Below, piece by piece: positions 51,265 to 59,447 of a stretch of 64,000 nucleotides of DNA. Every line of letters begins with the position of its first letter. Position 1 is the first letter of the stretch. A program made the translations under genes and the position numbers. Source of the DNA: Pseudomonas sp. FeN3W (lineage in GTDB: Bacteria > Pseudomonadota > Gammaproteobacteria > Pseudomonadales > Pseudomonadaceae); contig CP136010.1 in the NCBI GenBank assembly GCA_030263805.2, positions 124,001-188,000 of the forward strand, given 5' to 3'. A model generated the notes under the pieces. That model saw nothing but the letters and a program-made list of their open reading frames with translations, did not search any database and was not told the DNA's origin.

Positions 51265-52503
51265 TCACTGCAGCTGTAGCTGATCGCCACGTTCCTGCTG
51301 CCAGTCGTCCAGGCTGGGTGCGGCTTCCTCGCCAGCCATGCGGTGGATGATGGTGAAATAGTCCTGCTTGAAGCGATCCTGCATGATCTCGCTGCGATTG
51401 CGAACCTTTACCGCGTAAATGCTCTGGACGTTCTGGTGGTCGAATTCGCGCCAGTACTGCTCGTCCTTCAACAGGCTATAGCGATGGTTCTCCAACTCGG
51501 CGATGACGGCTTCGCTATCCAGTCGGCCGGCCCGCCCCACGGCATCGGCCCACTGCCGGACGATGCCGTAGGCTGACGCTGCGGTGCTGCCGGGGTAGGC
51601 CTGATGCAACGCGATGTAGCGATCGACGAACGCCTGGCCGGTTTCGCTTTTCTCCCGCTGCGGTACCCGCCAGGTCCAGGCTTCGGTGCCGATCACGTTT
51701 TCCATCACCAGCGGTCCGGCCTGCTCGACGATGCTCTGGGTGAGGTTGGGCGCGATGATCTGCATGCGCTTGCCCAGTTCCAGGGTGTGCGCCAGGCGCA
51801 TGGTCTGTACCAGATCCTGGCCGAGCAGGACGATCACCAGCACATCCGCGTCGCTGGCGGCAGCCTTCTGAAGTGCGCTCAGGTAGTCGTCGCGACGGGC
51901 ACCTCGCGCGGCGATCTTCGAGTAGCCATGGCGTGCGCGGTCGCGGCTCTTGGTCGCTTCACGCAGGGCCTGCTCCATGCTGTGGCCCCAGGCATCGTCG
52001 AGGCTGATGTAGTGGTAGCGGCGGTTGGGCATGTGCCAGCTCAGGTATTCACCGAGTACCCGGGCGCTCATCCAGGCACTGTTGGACTCGCGGAACAGGT
52101 GGCGATGGCCGTCCCGCCCGGTGATCTCGTTGGCGTAGCCGAGGGTGGGGAAGTACAACAGGCCGAGTTCGCGGGCGCGCTGGCCGGCGCTCAGCGCCTC
52201 TTCGCTGTTGGCGCCGCCGAAGATCATCGCTGCGCCCTGTTTGGCGAAACGGTCGACATTGGCACGCGCCTTTTCCGCGCGTGCCGCCGAATTCAGGCTG
52301 ACCAGCTCCAGGCGCCGGCCCAACAAGCCGCCCCCCTGATTGATCTGGTCGACGGCGAGCAGGGCACCACGGCGCAGCTCCAGACCTTCGGACTTGTAGT
52401 TTCCGGTGCTCGGGTAGTTGAGGCCCAGGCGGATCGGCTCGGCCGCCTGGGTACTTTGTAGCGTGAAGATGAGAAGGGCGAAGATCAGGGTGGAGCGAAG
52501 CAT
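51265..52503 (-). CDS. Urea/branched-chain-type periplasmic binding protein without transporter
   Basis: 412 residues from ATG 52503 with AGAAGG upstream; signal peptide MLRSTLIFALLIFTLQSTQAA. LNYPSTGNYKSEGLELRRGALLAVDQINQGGGLLGRRLELVSL and GGANSEEALSAGQRARELGLLYFPTLGY mark the type-1 periplasmic binding fold of the UrtA/LivJ group. No permease or ATPase accompanies it. It is divergent from pedH, so a role in sensing or ligand delivery for the alcohol-oxidation system is possible. Confidence 0.82.
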   Translation of the reverse strand: MLRSTLIFALLIFTLQSTQAAEPIRLGLNYPSTGNYKSEGLELRRGALLAVDQINQGGGLLGRRLELVSLNSAARAEKARANVDRFAKQGAAMIFGGANSEEALSAGQRARELGLLYFPTLGYANEITGRDGHRHLFRESNSAWMSARVLGEYLSWHMPNRRYHYISLDDAWGHSMEQALREATKSRDRARHGYSKIAARGARRDDYLSALQKAAASDADVLVIVLLGQDLVQTMRLAHTLELGKRMQIIAPNLTQSIVEQAGPLVMENVIGTEAWTWRVPQREKSETGQAFVDRYIALHQAYPGSTAASAYGIVRQWADAVGRAGRLDSEAVIAELENHRYSLLKDEQYWREFDHQNVQSIYAVKVRNRSEIMQDRFKQDYFTIIHRMAGEEAAPSLDDWQQERGDQLQLQ

Positions 52504-52660
52504 GGCTCTTATCCTTCTGAGCGAGGGGTGTCCGTTTTAGGGGCTTGGACAGGCTCAGCGGAATAGTCTTTTCCGGCCATATGGGTGCGACTTTCGGTGC
52601 CGCCCGGCATTGACTGCGGGCCGAATCACGCGTCTTTCGTGGCCTGCAGCGGCGTATTGC

Positions 52661-52674
52661 TACCAAGGGAGGAG
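52661..52674. promoter_or_regulatory. TACCAARGKAGKAG motif, copy 4
   Basis: TACCAAGGGAGGAG, identical to copy 3, lying 107 bases before the pedH start and 157 bases before the divergent binding-protein gene. Confidence 0.6.
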
Positions 52675-52734
52675 GAAAATCGGTACTGCGGGCAATTGTT
52701 GGCGAGGCGGTGCAAACCAAGAATCACCCACAGA

Positions 52735-52751
52735 CCGGGAAAATTTCCCGG
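52735..52751. promoter_or_regulatory. Single PedR2-type palindrome near the pedH start
   Basis: CCGGGAAAATTTCCCGG is a perfect palindrome containing the GGGAA-N3-TTCCC core. It ends 30 bases before the pedH ATG and directly abuts CATAAC, a possible -10. This position would block rather than assist RNA polymerase. Confidence 0.6.
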
Positions 52752-52781
52752 CATAACAATGAACCCGCAGAGGTAGCCGCA

Positions 52782-54557
52782 ATGAAGCACACCGGTCTTC
52801 GCAAGCCCTTCGCCTTGACGGCGCTATGCGCCGCGGTGGCGATGTCCAGCCTGCACGCCTGGGCCGTAACCGACCAGGAAATCCTCAACGACGCCAAATC
52901 CATCGATCAGATCGTCACCAACGGTCTGGGTTTGCAGGGCCAGCGCTATAGCACGCTGGACACGTTGAACACCAATAACATCAATCAGTTGCGACCGGTT
53001 TGGGGTTTCTCTCTCGGCGGTGAAAAGCAGCGTGGCCAGGAAGCGCAGCCGCTGATCAAGGACGGCGTGATGTACATCACCGGTTCCTACTCGCGCGTAT
53101 ACGCACTGGATGCCCGGACCGGCAAGGAACTGTGGCAGTACGACGCCCGCCTGCCCGACGGCATCATGCCGTGCTGTGACGTGATCAACCGCGGTGTGGC
53201 GCTGTATGGCGACCTGGTGATCTTCGGCACGCTGGATGCCAAGCTGGTCGCCCTGAACAAGGACACCGGCAAGGTCGTCTGGAAGAAGACCGTCGCCGAC
53301 TACAAGGCTGGCTACTCGCTGACCGCCGCGCCGCTGGTGGTGAATGGCAAGCTGATCACCGGCGTTTCCGGTGGTGAGTTCGGCGTGGTCGGCAAGATCG
53401 AGGCCTACGACGCGAAGAACGGCGAGCTGCTGTGGACCCGTCCGACCGTGGAAGGCCACATGGGTTACGTCTGGAAGGACGGCAAGAAGGTCGAGAGCGG
53501 CATCTCCGGCGGCGAAGCCGGCAAGACCTGGCCGGGCGATCTGTGGAAGACCGGCGGTGCAGCTCCATGGCTGGGTGGCTACTACGATCCGGACACCGAC
53601 TCGCTGCTGTTCGGTACCGGTAACCCGGCGCCGTGGAACTCGCACCTGCGCCCAGGCGACAACCTGTACTCGTCCTCGCGTCTGGCCCTGGACCCGAACG
53701 ACGGCTCGATCAAGTGGCACTTCCAGTCCACTCCGCATGACGGCTGGGACTTCGACGGCGTCAACGAGCTGATCTCCTTCGACTACCAGGACGGCGGCAA
53801 GACCATCAAGGCCGCCGGCACCGCAGACCGTAACGGTTTCTTCTACGTGCTCGATCGCACCAACGGCAAGTTCATCCGTGGCTTCCCGTTCGTCGACAAG
53901 ATCACCTGGGCCAAGGGCCTGGACAAGAACGGCCGTCCGCTCTACGACGAAACCCACCGTCCGGGCAATCCTGCCGACGCGGACAAGGGCAAGTCGGTGT
54001 TCGTCGCACCGTCCTTCCTGGGTGGCAAGAACTGGATGCCCATGGCCTACAGCCAGGACACCGGCCTGTTCTACGTGCCGTCCAACGAGTGGGGCATGGA
54101 CATCTGGAACGAAGGCGTAGCCTACAAGAAGGGCGCGGCCTACCTGGGTGCCGGCTTCACCATCAAGCCGCTCAACGAAGACTTCATCGGTGTGCTGCGC
54201 GCCATCGATCCGAAGACCGGCAAGGAAGTGTGGCGCTACAACAACTACGCTCCGCTGTGGGGCGGCGTGCTGGCCACCAAGGGTAACCTGGTGTTCACCG
54301 GCAACCCCGAGGGCTACCTGATGGCCTTCGACGCCAAGACCGGCAAGAAGGTCTACGAGTTCAACACCGGCTCGGGCGTAATCGGTTCTCCGGTCACCTG
54401 GGAAATGGATGGCGAGCAGTACGTTTCCGTTCTCTCCGGCTGGGGTGGTGCGGTACCGCTGTGGGGTGGCGAAGTGGCCAAGCGCGTGAAGGACTTCAAC
54501 CAGGGCGGTATGCTCTGGACCTTCAAGCTGCCGAAGGATCTGGTCGCCAAGCGCTGA
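52782..54557 (+). CDS. pedH: PQQ-dependent alcohol dehydrogenase, lanthanide type (PedH)
   Basis: 591 residues from ATG 52782 with AGAGGT seven bases upstream. Signal peptide about 1-28. Quinoprotein propeller with MPCCDVINRG disulfide and the catalytic Asp323 in HDGWDFDGVNE. The second Asp, at 325, completes the DxD that coordinates a rare-earth ion in XoxF and in P. putida PedH. It should oxidise the same alcohols as ExaA when lanthanides are available. Two hairpins follow the gene. Confidence 0.93.
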   Translation: MKHTGLRKPFALTALCAAVAMSSLHAWAVTDQEILNDAKSIDQIVTNGLGLQGQRYSTLDTLNTNNINQLRPVWGFSLGGEKQRGQEAQPLIKDGVMYITGSYSRVYALDARTGKELWQYDARLPDGIMPCCDVINRGVALYGDLVIFGTLDAKLVALNKDTGKVVWKKTVADYKAGYSLTAAPLVVNGKLITGVSGGEFGVVGKIEAYDAKNGELLWTRPTVEGHMGYVWKDGKKVESGISGGEAGKTWPGDLWKTGGAAPWLGGYYDPDTDSLLFGTGNPAPWNSHLRPGDNLYSSSRLALDPNDGSIKWHFQSTPHDGWDFDGVNELISFDYQDGGKTIKAAGTADRNGFFYVLDRTNGKFIRGFPFVDKITWAKGLDKNGRPLYDETHRPGNPADADKGKSVFVAPSFLGGKNWMPMAYSQDTGLFYVPSNEWGMDIWNEGVAYKKGAAYLGAGFTIKPLNEDFIGVLRAIDPKTGKEVWRYNNYAPLWGGVLATKGNLVFTGNPEGYLMAFDAKTGKKVYEFNTGSGVIGSPVTWEMDGEQYVSVLSGWGGAVPLWGGEVAKRVKDFNQGGMLWTFKLPKDLVAKR

Positions 54558-54570
54558 TCAGCCTGCGTTA

Positions 54571-54598
54571 CGCAAACCCGGCGATCGTCGGGTTTGCG
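54571..54598 (+). terminator. First hairpin after pedH
   Basis: Ten-base stem CGCAAACCCG with CGGGTTTGCG, 14 bases after the stop. No T tract. Confidence 0.5.
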
Positions 54599-54605
54599 CA
54601 AACAG

Positions 54606-54632
54606 AACCCCGGTCGCCATGGCCGGGGTTTT
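54606..54632 (+). terminator. Rho-independent terminator of pedH
   Basis: Stem AACCCCGG with CCGGGGTT followed by further T; a standard terminator on the plus strand. Confidence 0.8.
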
Positions 54633-54716
54633 GCCGTTCTGGCGCCAGGCAAGCGATAGGCGCCGGGGCGTGATACCTGGGGTAAATGGCTTGGGCTCGA
54701 ATAATCCACCTCCAGC

Positions 54717-54749
54717 CCGATGACGCTGCGTTTCGATCAGCGTCATCGG
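54717..54749. repeat. Isolated inverted repeat, 12-bp arms
   Basis: CCGATGACGCTG and CAGCGTCATCGG with a nine-base loop, perfect match. No T tract and not adjacent to a gene end; purpose unknown. Confidence 0.6.
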
Positions 54750-54862
54750 TGCCAGCGATGTGATGAAAAGATCCTCAACGATGTGGTGAGGACAGTCCGG
54801 GACTATCTCGTATTGCGTGAGGAAGCCGCCCCGCAGCCGGCTGACAGCGTTCCGCAGAAACA

Positions 54863-54888
54863 CGAACCCCGCCAACAGGCGGGGTTCG
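54863..54888 (-). terminator. Hairpin terminator of fabI
   Basis: Eleven-base stem CGAACCCCGCC with GGCGGGGTTCG and an AACA loop, 24 bases after the fabI stop; on the minus strand GTGTTT follows. Confidence 0.7.
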
Positions 54889-54912
54889 GTGCTTACGTAG
54901 ACGGGCGCGGGA

Positions 54913-55707
54913 TCAATCTTCCAGCGAGCCCATGGCGGTGGTGTTGAAGCCGCCGTCGACGTAGAGGATTTCACCGCTGATGCCGGAAGCCAGATCCGAG
55001 CAGAGGAAGGCTCCGGCATTACCGACTTCGTCGATGGTGACGTTGCGGCGCAGCGGGGTCTGCTTCTCGTTGGCGGCGAGCATCTTGCGGAAGCTGGCGA
55101 TGCCGGAGGCGGCCAGGGTGCGGATCGGGCCGGCGGAGATGCAGTTGACGCGGGTGCCTTCCGGGCCAAGGCTGCCGGCCAGGTAGCGAACGCCGGCTTC
55201 CAGACTGGCCTTGGCCATGCCCATGACGTTGTAGTTCGGCATGGTGCGCTCGGCACCCAGGTAGGAGAGGGTCAGCAGGCTGCCGTTGCGGCCCTTCATC
55301 ATCTCGCGACCGGCCTTGGCCAGGGCGACGAAGCTGTAGGCGCTGATGTCGTGGGCGATCTTGAAGCCTTCACGGGTGGTGACTTCGGTGAAGTCGCCGT
55401 TGAGCTGGTCGCCGGGAGCGAAGCCGACCGAGTGCACGATGCAGTCCAGGCCGTCCCACTTCTTGCTCAGTTCTTCGAATACGCGGGCGATGTCTTCGTC
55501 ATTGGCGACGTCGCAGGGGAAGCACAGCTCCGGGCCCGAGCCCCAGCCGGCGGCGAATTCCTCGACGCGGCCCTTGAGCTTGTCGTTCTGGTAGGTGAAA
55601 GCCAGTTCTGCACCTTCGCGATGCATGGCGGCGGCGATGCCCGAGGCAATCGAAAGTTTGCTGGCAACGCCGACGATCAGTACGCGCTTACCGGTGAGAA
55701 AACCCAT
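54913..55707 (-). CDS. fabI: Enoyl-ACP reductase FabI
   Basis: 264 residues from ATG 55707, starting MGFLTGKRVLIVGVASKLSIASGIA. It reduces trans-2-enoyl-ACP with NADH in fatty-acid elongation and is the triclosan target. The short-chain reductase active site is YLGAERTMPNYNVMGMAKASL with the Tyr-x6-Lys pair. The gene begins inside the last codons of nppD (20-base overlap), so it probably shares the npp transcript, as in P. aeruginosa. Confidence 0.96.
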   Translation of the reverse strand: MGFLTGKRVLIVGVASKLSIASGIAAAMHREGAELAFTYQNDKLKGRVEEFAAGWGSGPELCFPCDVANDEDIARVFEELSKKWDGLDCIVHSVGFAPGDQLNGDFTEVTTREGFKIAHDISAYSFVALAKAGREMMKGRNGSLLTLSYLGAERTMPNYNVMGMAKASLEAGVRYLAGSLGPEGTRVNCISAGPIRTLAASGIASFRKMLAANEKQTPLRRNVTIDEVGNAGAFLCSDLASGISGEILYVDGGFNTTAMGSLED

Positions 55708-57349
55708 GTGCTTGTCCCTCTTCTGGTTGTTCGGCAGCGCCGGGCGCCATGAAGGCGGATTCCAGCAGCTGCTGTGTATACGGATGTTGCGGTGCCGCAA
55801 AAATGTCAGCGGCCGCACCCTGTTCCACCACCTGGCCCTGCTTGACCACCATCATCTGGTGGCTGAGCGCCCTGACCACCGCCAGGTCATGGCTGATGAA
55901 CAGGTAGGTCAGGTTGTACTTGGCCTGCAACGAGCGCAGAAGCTCTACCACCTGACGCTGTACCGTGCGATCGAGCGCCGAGGTCGGCTCGTCGAGCAGT
56001 ATCAGCGCCGGCTTCAACACCAGAGCCCGGGCAATGGCAATGCGTTGCCGTTGTCCGCCGGAAAACTCGTGGGGGTAGCGATGCCGAGTTTCCGGATCGA
56101 GGCCAACCTCCACGAGCGCGTCAATGATTGCCTGTTCCTGCTCCTTGGCATTGCCCATCCGGTGGATGTGCAACCCTTCGCCAATGATCTGCCCAACCGA
56201 CATGCGTGGGCTCAGGCTGCCGAAGGGGTCCTGGAAGACCACCTGCATCTGCCGGCGCAACGGCCGTACCTGGCGCTGCGACATGTTCTGCAGGCGCTGG
56301 TCCTGGAAGCGGATCTCGCCGCGACTACCCAGCAATCGAAGGATAGCCAATCCAAGCGTGGACTTGCCGGAACCGCTCTCGCCGACGATACCCAGCGTCT
56401 GCCCCTTGGGCAGGCTGAAGTTCACACCGTCCACCGCCTTGATGTGGTCGACGGTGCGTCGCAGCAGCCCTTTCTTGATCGGGAACCACACGCGCAGGTC
56501 GTCCACTTCCAGCAATGGCGCCGCTTCTTCGACCGCCACCGGACCGCCACTGGGCTCGGCCGCGAGCAGTTCCTGGGTATACGGATGCTGAGGTGCGCGG
56601 AACAGATCTTCACACAACGCCTGTTCGACGACGCGACCGCGCTGCATGACACATACGCGATGGGCAATGCGCCGAACCAGGTTGAGATCGTGGCTGATCA
56701 GCAGCAGCGCCATGCCCAGGCGAGCCTGCAACTCCTTCAGCAGTTCGAGGATTTTCAGCTGCACGGTGACGTCCAGCGCCGTGGTCGGCTCGTCGGCTAT
56801 CAGCAGTTCAGGCTCGTTGGCCAACGCCATGGCGATGACCACCCGTTGCCGCTGTCCGCCCGACAGTTCGTGCGGGTAGGCGCGGATGCGTTTGCGCGGC
56901 TCCGGGATACCGACCAGTTCCAGCAACTCCAGCGTGCGGGCGGTTGCCGCCTTGCCACGCAGGCCCTTGTGAATCTCCAGCACCTCGTTGATCTGCTTGC
57001 CCACGGTGTGCAGCGGGTTGAGCGAGGTCATCGGCTCCTGGAAGACCATGGCGATGCGATTGCCACGTATCTTGCGCATGGCCTTTTCATCGGCTTTCAA
57101 CAGGTCCTGACCGTGGAAAAGGATCTGCCCTTGCGGATGGCGGGCGAGCGGGTAGGGCAGCAGGCGTAGGATGGAATGGGCGGTGACCGATTTGCCCGAG
57201 CCGCTTTCGCCGACCAGCGCCAGGGTTTCGCCCTTGCGAATGTCGAACGTCACGCCCTCGACGACACGTTGGACCTGCTCGCCGGTGACGAACTCGACGG
57301 CCAGATCACGGACCTCGACCAGATTCTCGGCTATCGGTTGTTCGGCCAT
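55688..57349 (-). CDS. nppD: Peptide-type ABC importer, fused ATP-binding protein (NppD/YejF)
   Basis: 553 residues from ATG 57349 with AAGGA upstream. Two complete nucleotide-binding domains: ALVGESGSGKSVTAHSILRLL with LSGGQRQRVVIAMAL, and GIVGESGSGKSTLGLAILRLL with FSGGQRQRIAIARAL; each has the oligopeptide-transporter C-terminal extension. It powers the NppA1A2BC importer, known in P. aeruginosa for uptake of peptidyl-nucleoside antibiotics and related to E. coli YejABEF for microcin C. It overlaps fabI. Confidence 0.93.
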   Translation of the reverse strand: MAEQPIAENLVEVRDLAVEFVTGEQVQRVVEGVTFDIRKGETLALVGESGSGKSVTAHSILRLLPYPLARHPQGQILFHGQDLLKADEKAMRKIRGNRIAMVFQEPMTSLNPLHTVGKQINEVLEIHKGLRGKAATARTLELLELVGIPEPRKRIRAYPHELSGGQRQRVVIAMALANEPELLIADEPTTALDVTVQLKILELLKELQARLGMALLLISHDLNLVRRIAHRVCVMQRGRVVEQALCEDLFRAPQHPYTQELLAAEPSGGPVAVEEAAPLLEVDDLRVWFPIKKGLLRRTVDHIKAVDGVNFSLPKGQTLGIVGESGSGKSTLGLAILRLLGSRGEIRFQDQRLQNMSQRQVRPLRRQMQVVFQDPFGSLSPRMSVGQIIGEGLHIHRMGNAKEQEQAIIDALVEVGLDPETRHRYPHEFSGGQRQRIAIARALVLKPALILLDEPTSALDRTVQRQVVELLRSLQAKYNLTYLFISHDLAVVRALSHQMMVVKQGQVVEQGAAADIFAAPQHPYTQQLLESAFMAPGAAEQPEEGQAHGFSHR

Positions 57350-57350
57350 G

Positions 57351-58370
57351 TTATTTCCTTGGGTCGAAGGCATCGCGCGCCGCCTCCCCGATAAACACCA
57401 GCAAGGTCAGCATCACCGCCAGCACCATGAAGGCGCTGATGCCCAGCCAGGGGGCCTGCAGATTGGCCTTGCCCTGGGCGACCAGCTCACCGAGCGACGG
57501 CGAACCGGCCGGCAGGCCGAAACCGAGAAAATCCAGCGCGGTGAGCGTGCCAATGGCACCGGTGAGAATGAACGGCATGAAGGTCATGGTCGAAACCATG
57601 GCATTGGGCAGGATATGGCGGAACATGATGGCGCCGTTCTGCATGCCCAGCGCGCGGGCGGCGCGCACGTATTCGAGGTTGCGCCCGCGGAGGAATTCGG
57701 CACGCACCACGTCCACCAGGCTCATCCACGAGAACAGCAGCATGATGCCCAGCAGCCACCAGAAGTTCGGCTGCACGAAGCTGGCGAGGATGATCAGCAG
57801 ATAGAGCACCGGCAGCCCGGACCAGATTTCCAGCAGACGCTGGCCAACCAGGTCGACCCAGCCGCCATAGAAGCCCTGCAGGGCGCCGGCGATGACGCCG
57901 ATCACCGAGCTGATCAGGGTCAGGGTCAGGGCGAACAGCACCGAGATGCGGAAGCCGTAGATCACCCGGGCCAGCACATCGCGCCCCTGATCATCGGTAC
58001 CCAACCAGTTCTCCAGTGACGGTGGCGCGGGGGCGGGCACCTGCAGTTCGTAGTTGATGCTCGAATAGTTGAAGGGAATGACCGGCCAGACCATCCAGCC
58101 GTCCTTCTCGGCGATCAGTTCCTGGATATACGGGCTCTTGTAGTTCGCCTGCAGCGGAAACTCGCCGCCGAAGGCCGTTTCCGGATAACGCTTGAACACC
58201 GGGAAGAACCATTCGCCGTCGTAGCGCACCACGATCGGCTTGTCGTTGGCGATGATCTCCGCGCCAAGGCTGAGCACGAACAGCGCGAGGAAGATCCACA
58301 GCGACCACCAGCCACGCTTGTGCGCCTTGAACAGCGCCAGGCGGCGCTGGTTGAGGGGGGACAACTGCAT
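57351..58370 (-). CDS. nppC: Peptide-type ABC importer permease (NppC/YejE)
   Basis: 339 residues with about six membrane spans. An N-terminal span is followed by a large periplasmic insertion (about 45-130) typical of YejE, then the DppC-like core with the EAA loop EYVRAARALGMQNGAIMFRHILPNAM. It forms the channel with NppB. One base separates it from nppB upstream and one from nppD downstream, so it belongs to the same operon. Confidence 0.92.
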   Translation of the reverse strand: MQLSPLNQRRLALFKAHKRGWWSLWIFLALFVLSLGAEIIANDKPIVVRYDGEWFFPVFKRYPETAFGGEFPLQANYKSPYIQELIAEKDGWMVWPVIPFNYSSINYELQVPAPAPPSLENWLGTDDQGRDVLARVIYGFRISVLFALTLTLISSVIGVIAGALQGFYGGWVDLVGQRLLEIWSGLPVLYLLIILASFVQPNFWWLLGIMLLFSWMSLVDVVRAEFLRGRNLEYVRAARALGMQNGAIMFRHILPNAMVSTMTFMPFILTGAIGTLTALDFLGFGLPAGSPSLGELVAQGKANLQAPWLGISAFMVLAVMLTLLVFIGEAARDAFDPRK

Positions 58371-58371
58371 T

Positions 58372-59445
58372 TCAGGCCTCCCTGCTTTCGAAATCGATGC
58401 GCGGGTCGACCAGCGTGTAGGTCAGGTCGCCGATCAGTTTCACCACCAGTCCGAGCAGGGTGAAGAGGAAGAGGGTGCCGAACACCACCGGATAGTCGCG
58501 GTTGATTGCCGCCTCGAAGCTGAGCAGGCCGAGCCCGTCGAGGGAAAAGATCACCTCGATCAGCAGCGAGCCGGTGAAGAACATACCGATGAAGGCGGCT
58601 GGAAAGCCGGCGATGATGATCAGCATGGCATTGCGGAACACGTGACCGTAGAGCACGCGATTCTTGCTCAGGCCCTTCGCTCGTGCCGTGATCACGTACT
58701 GCTTGTTGATCTCGTCGAGAAAGCTGTTCTTGGTCAGCAGCGTCAGCGTGGCGAAGTTGCCGATCACCAGCGCTGTGACGGGCAGGGCCAGGTGCCAGAA
58801 GTAGTCGATGATCTTGCCGCCCAGCGTCAGGTCGTCGAAGTTGGTCGAGGTCAGACCGCGCAACGGAAACCAGTTCCAGTAGCTGCCGCCGGCGAACAGC
58901 ACGATCAGCAGGATGGCGAAGAGAAAGGCCGGAATGGCGTAACCGACGATGATCGCCGAGCTGGTCCAGACGTCGAACTTGCTGCCGTGGCGCGTGGCCT
59001 TGGCGATCCCCAGTGGAATCGAGGCCAGGTACATGATCAACGTGCTCCACAGGCCCAACGAGATGGAGACTGGCATCTTCTCGATGATCAGGTCGGTGAC
59101 CTTGGCGTCGCGGAAGAAGCTCTCGCCGAAATCCAGCCGCAGGTAGTTGCTGAGCATGATCCAGAAGCGCTCGGCGGGTGGCTTGTCGAAGCCGTACAGG
59201 CGTTCGATCTCGGCGATCAACTCGGGGTCCAGACCCTGGCCACCCCGGTAGCTGGTGCCTGCGACTGCGACTTCCGAGCCACCGCCGGCGATCCGGCTGG
59301 TGGCGCCTTCGAAACCTTCCAGTTTGGCGATCGCCTGCTCCACCGGGCCGCCGGGCGCGGCCTGGATGATGATGAAGTTGATCAGCAGAATGCCGAATAA
59401 CGTGGGGATGATCAGCAGCAGTCGGCGAACGATGTAAGCCAGCAT
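58372..59445 (-). CDS. nppB: Peptide-type ABC importer permease (NppB/YejB)
   Basis: 357 residues with six membrane spans and the DppB-like EAA loop QYVITARAKGLSKNRVLYGHVFRNAMLIII. The first 25 residues form the usual N-terminal anchor (LLLIIPTLFGILLINFIIIQAAPGGPVE). Partner of NppC. It starts two bases after the stop of nppA2. Confidence 0.93.
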   Translation of the reverse strand: MLAYIVRRLLLIIPTLFGILLINFIIIQAAPGGPVEQAIAKLEGFEGATSRIAGGGSEVAVAGTSYRGGQGLDPELIAEIERLYGFDKPPAERFWIMLSNYLRLDFGESFFRDAKVTDLIIEKMPVSISLGLWSTLIMYLASIPLGIAKATRHGSKFDVWTSSAIIVGYAIPAFLFAILLIVLFAGGSYWNWFPLRGLTSTNFDDLTLGGKIIDYFWHLALPVTALVIGNFATLTLLTKNSFLDEINKQYVITARAKGLSKNRVLYGHVFRNAMLIIIAGFPAAFIGMFFTGSLLIEVIFSLDGLGLLSFEAAINRDYPVVFGTLFLFTLLGLVVKLIGDLTYTLVDPRIDFESREA

Positions 59446-59447
59446 GC

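Larger units (their letters stand above)
52504..52781. promoter_or_regulatory. Divergent region upstream of pedH
   Basis: 278 bases holding one TACCAARGKAGKAG motif and one 17-bp palindrome close to pedH, both listed separately. No clear -35 was found. Confidence 0.5.
54558..54912. other. Convergent intergenic region with four hairpins
   Basis: 355 bases between pedH and fabI. It holds two hairpins after pedH, an isolated 12-bp-stem inverted repeat and the fabI-side hairpin, all listed separately. No gene or known RNA was recognised. Confidence 0.5.
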
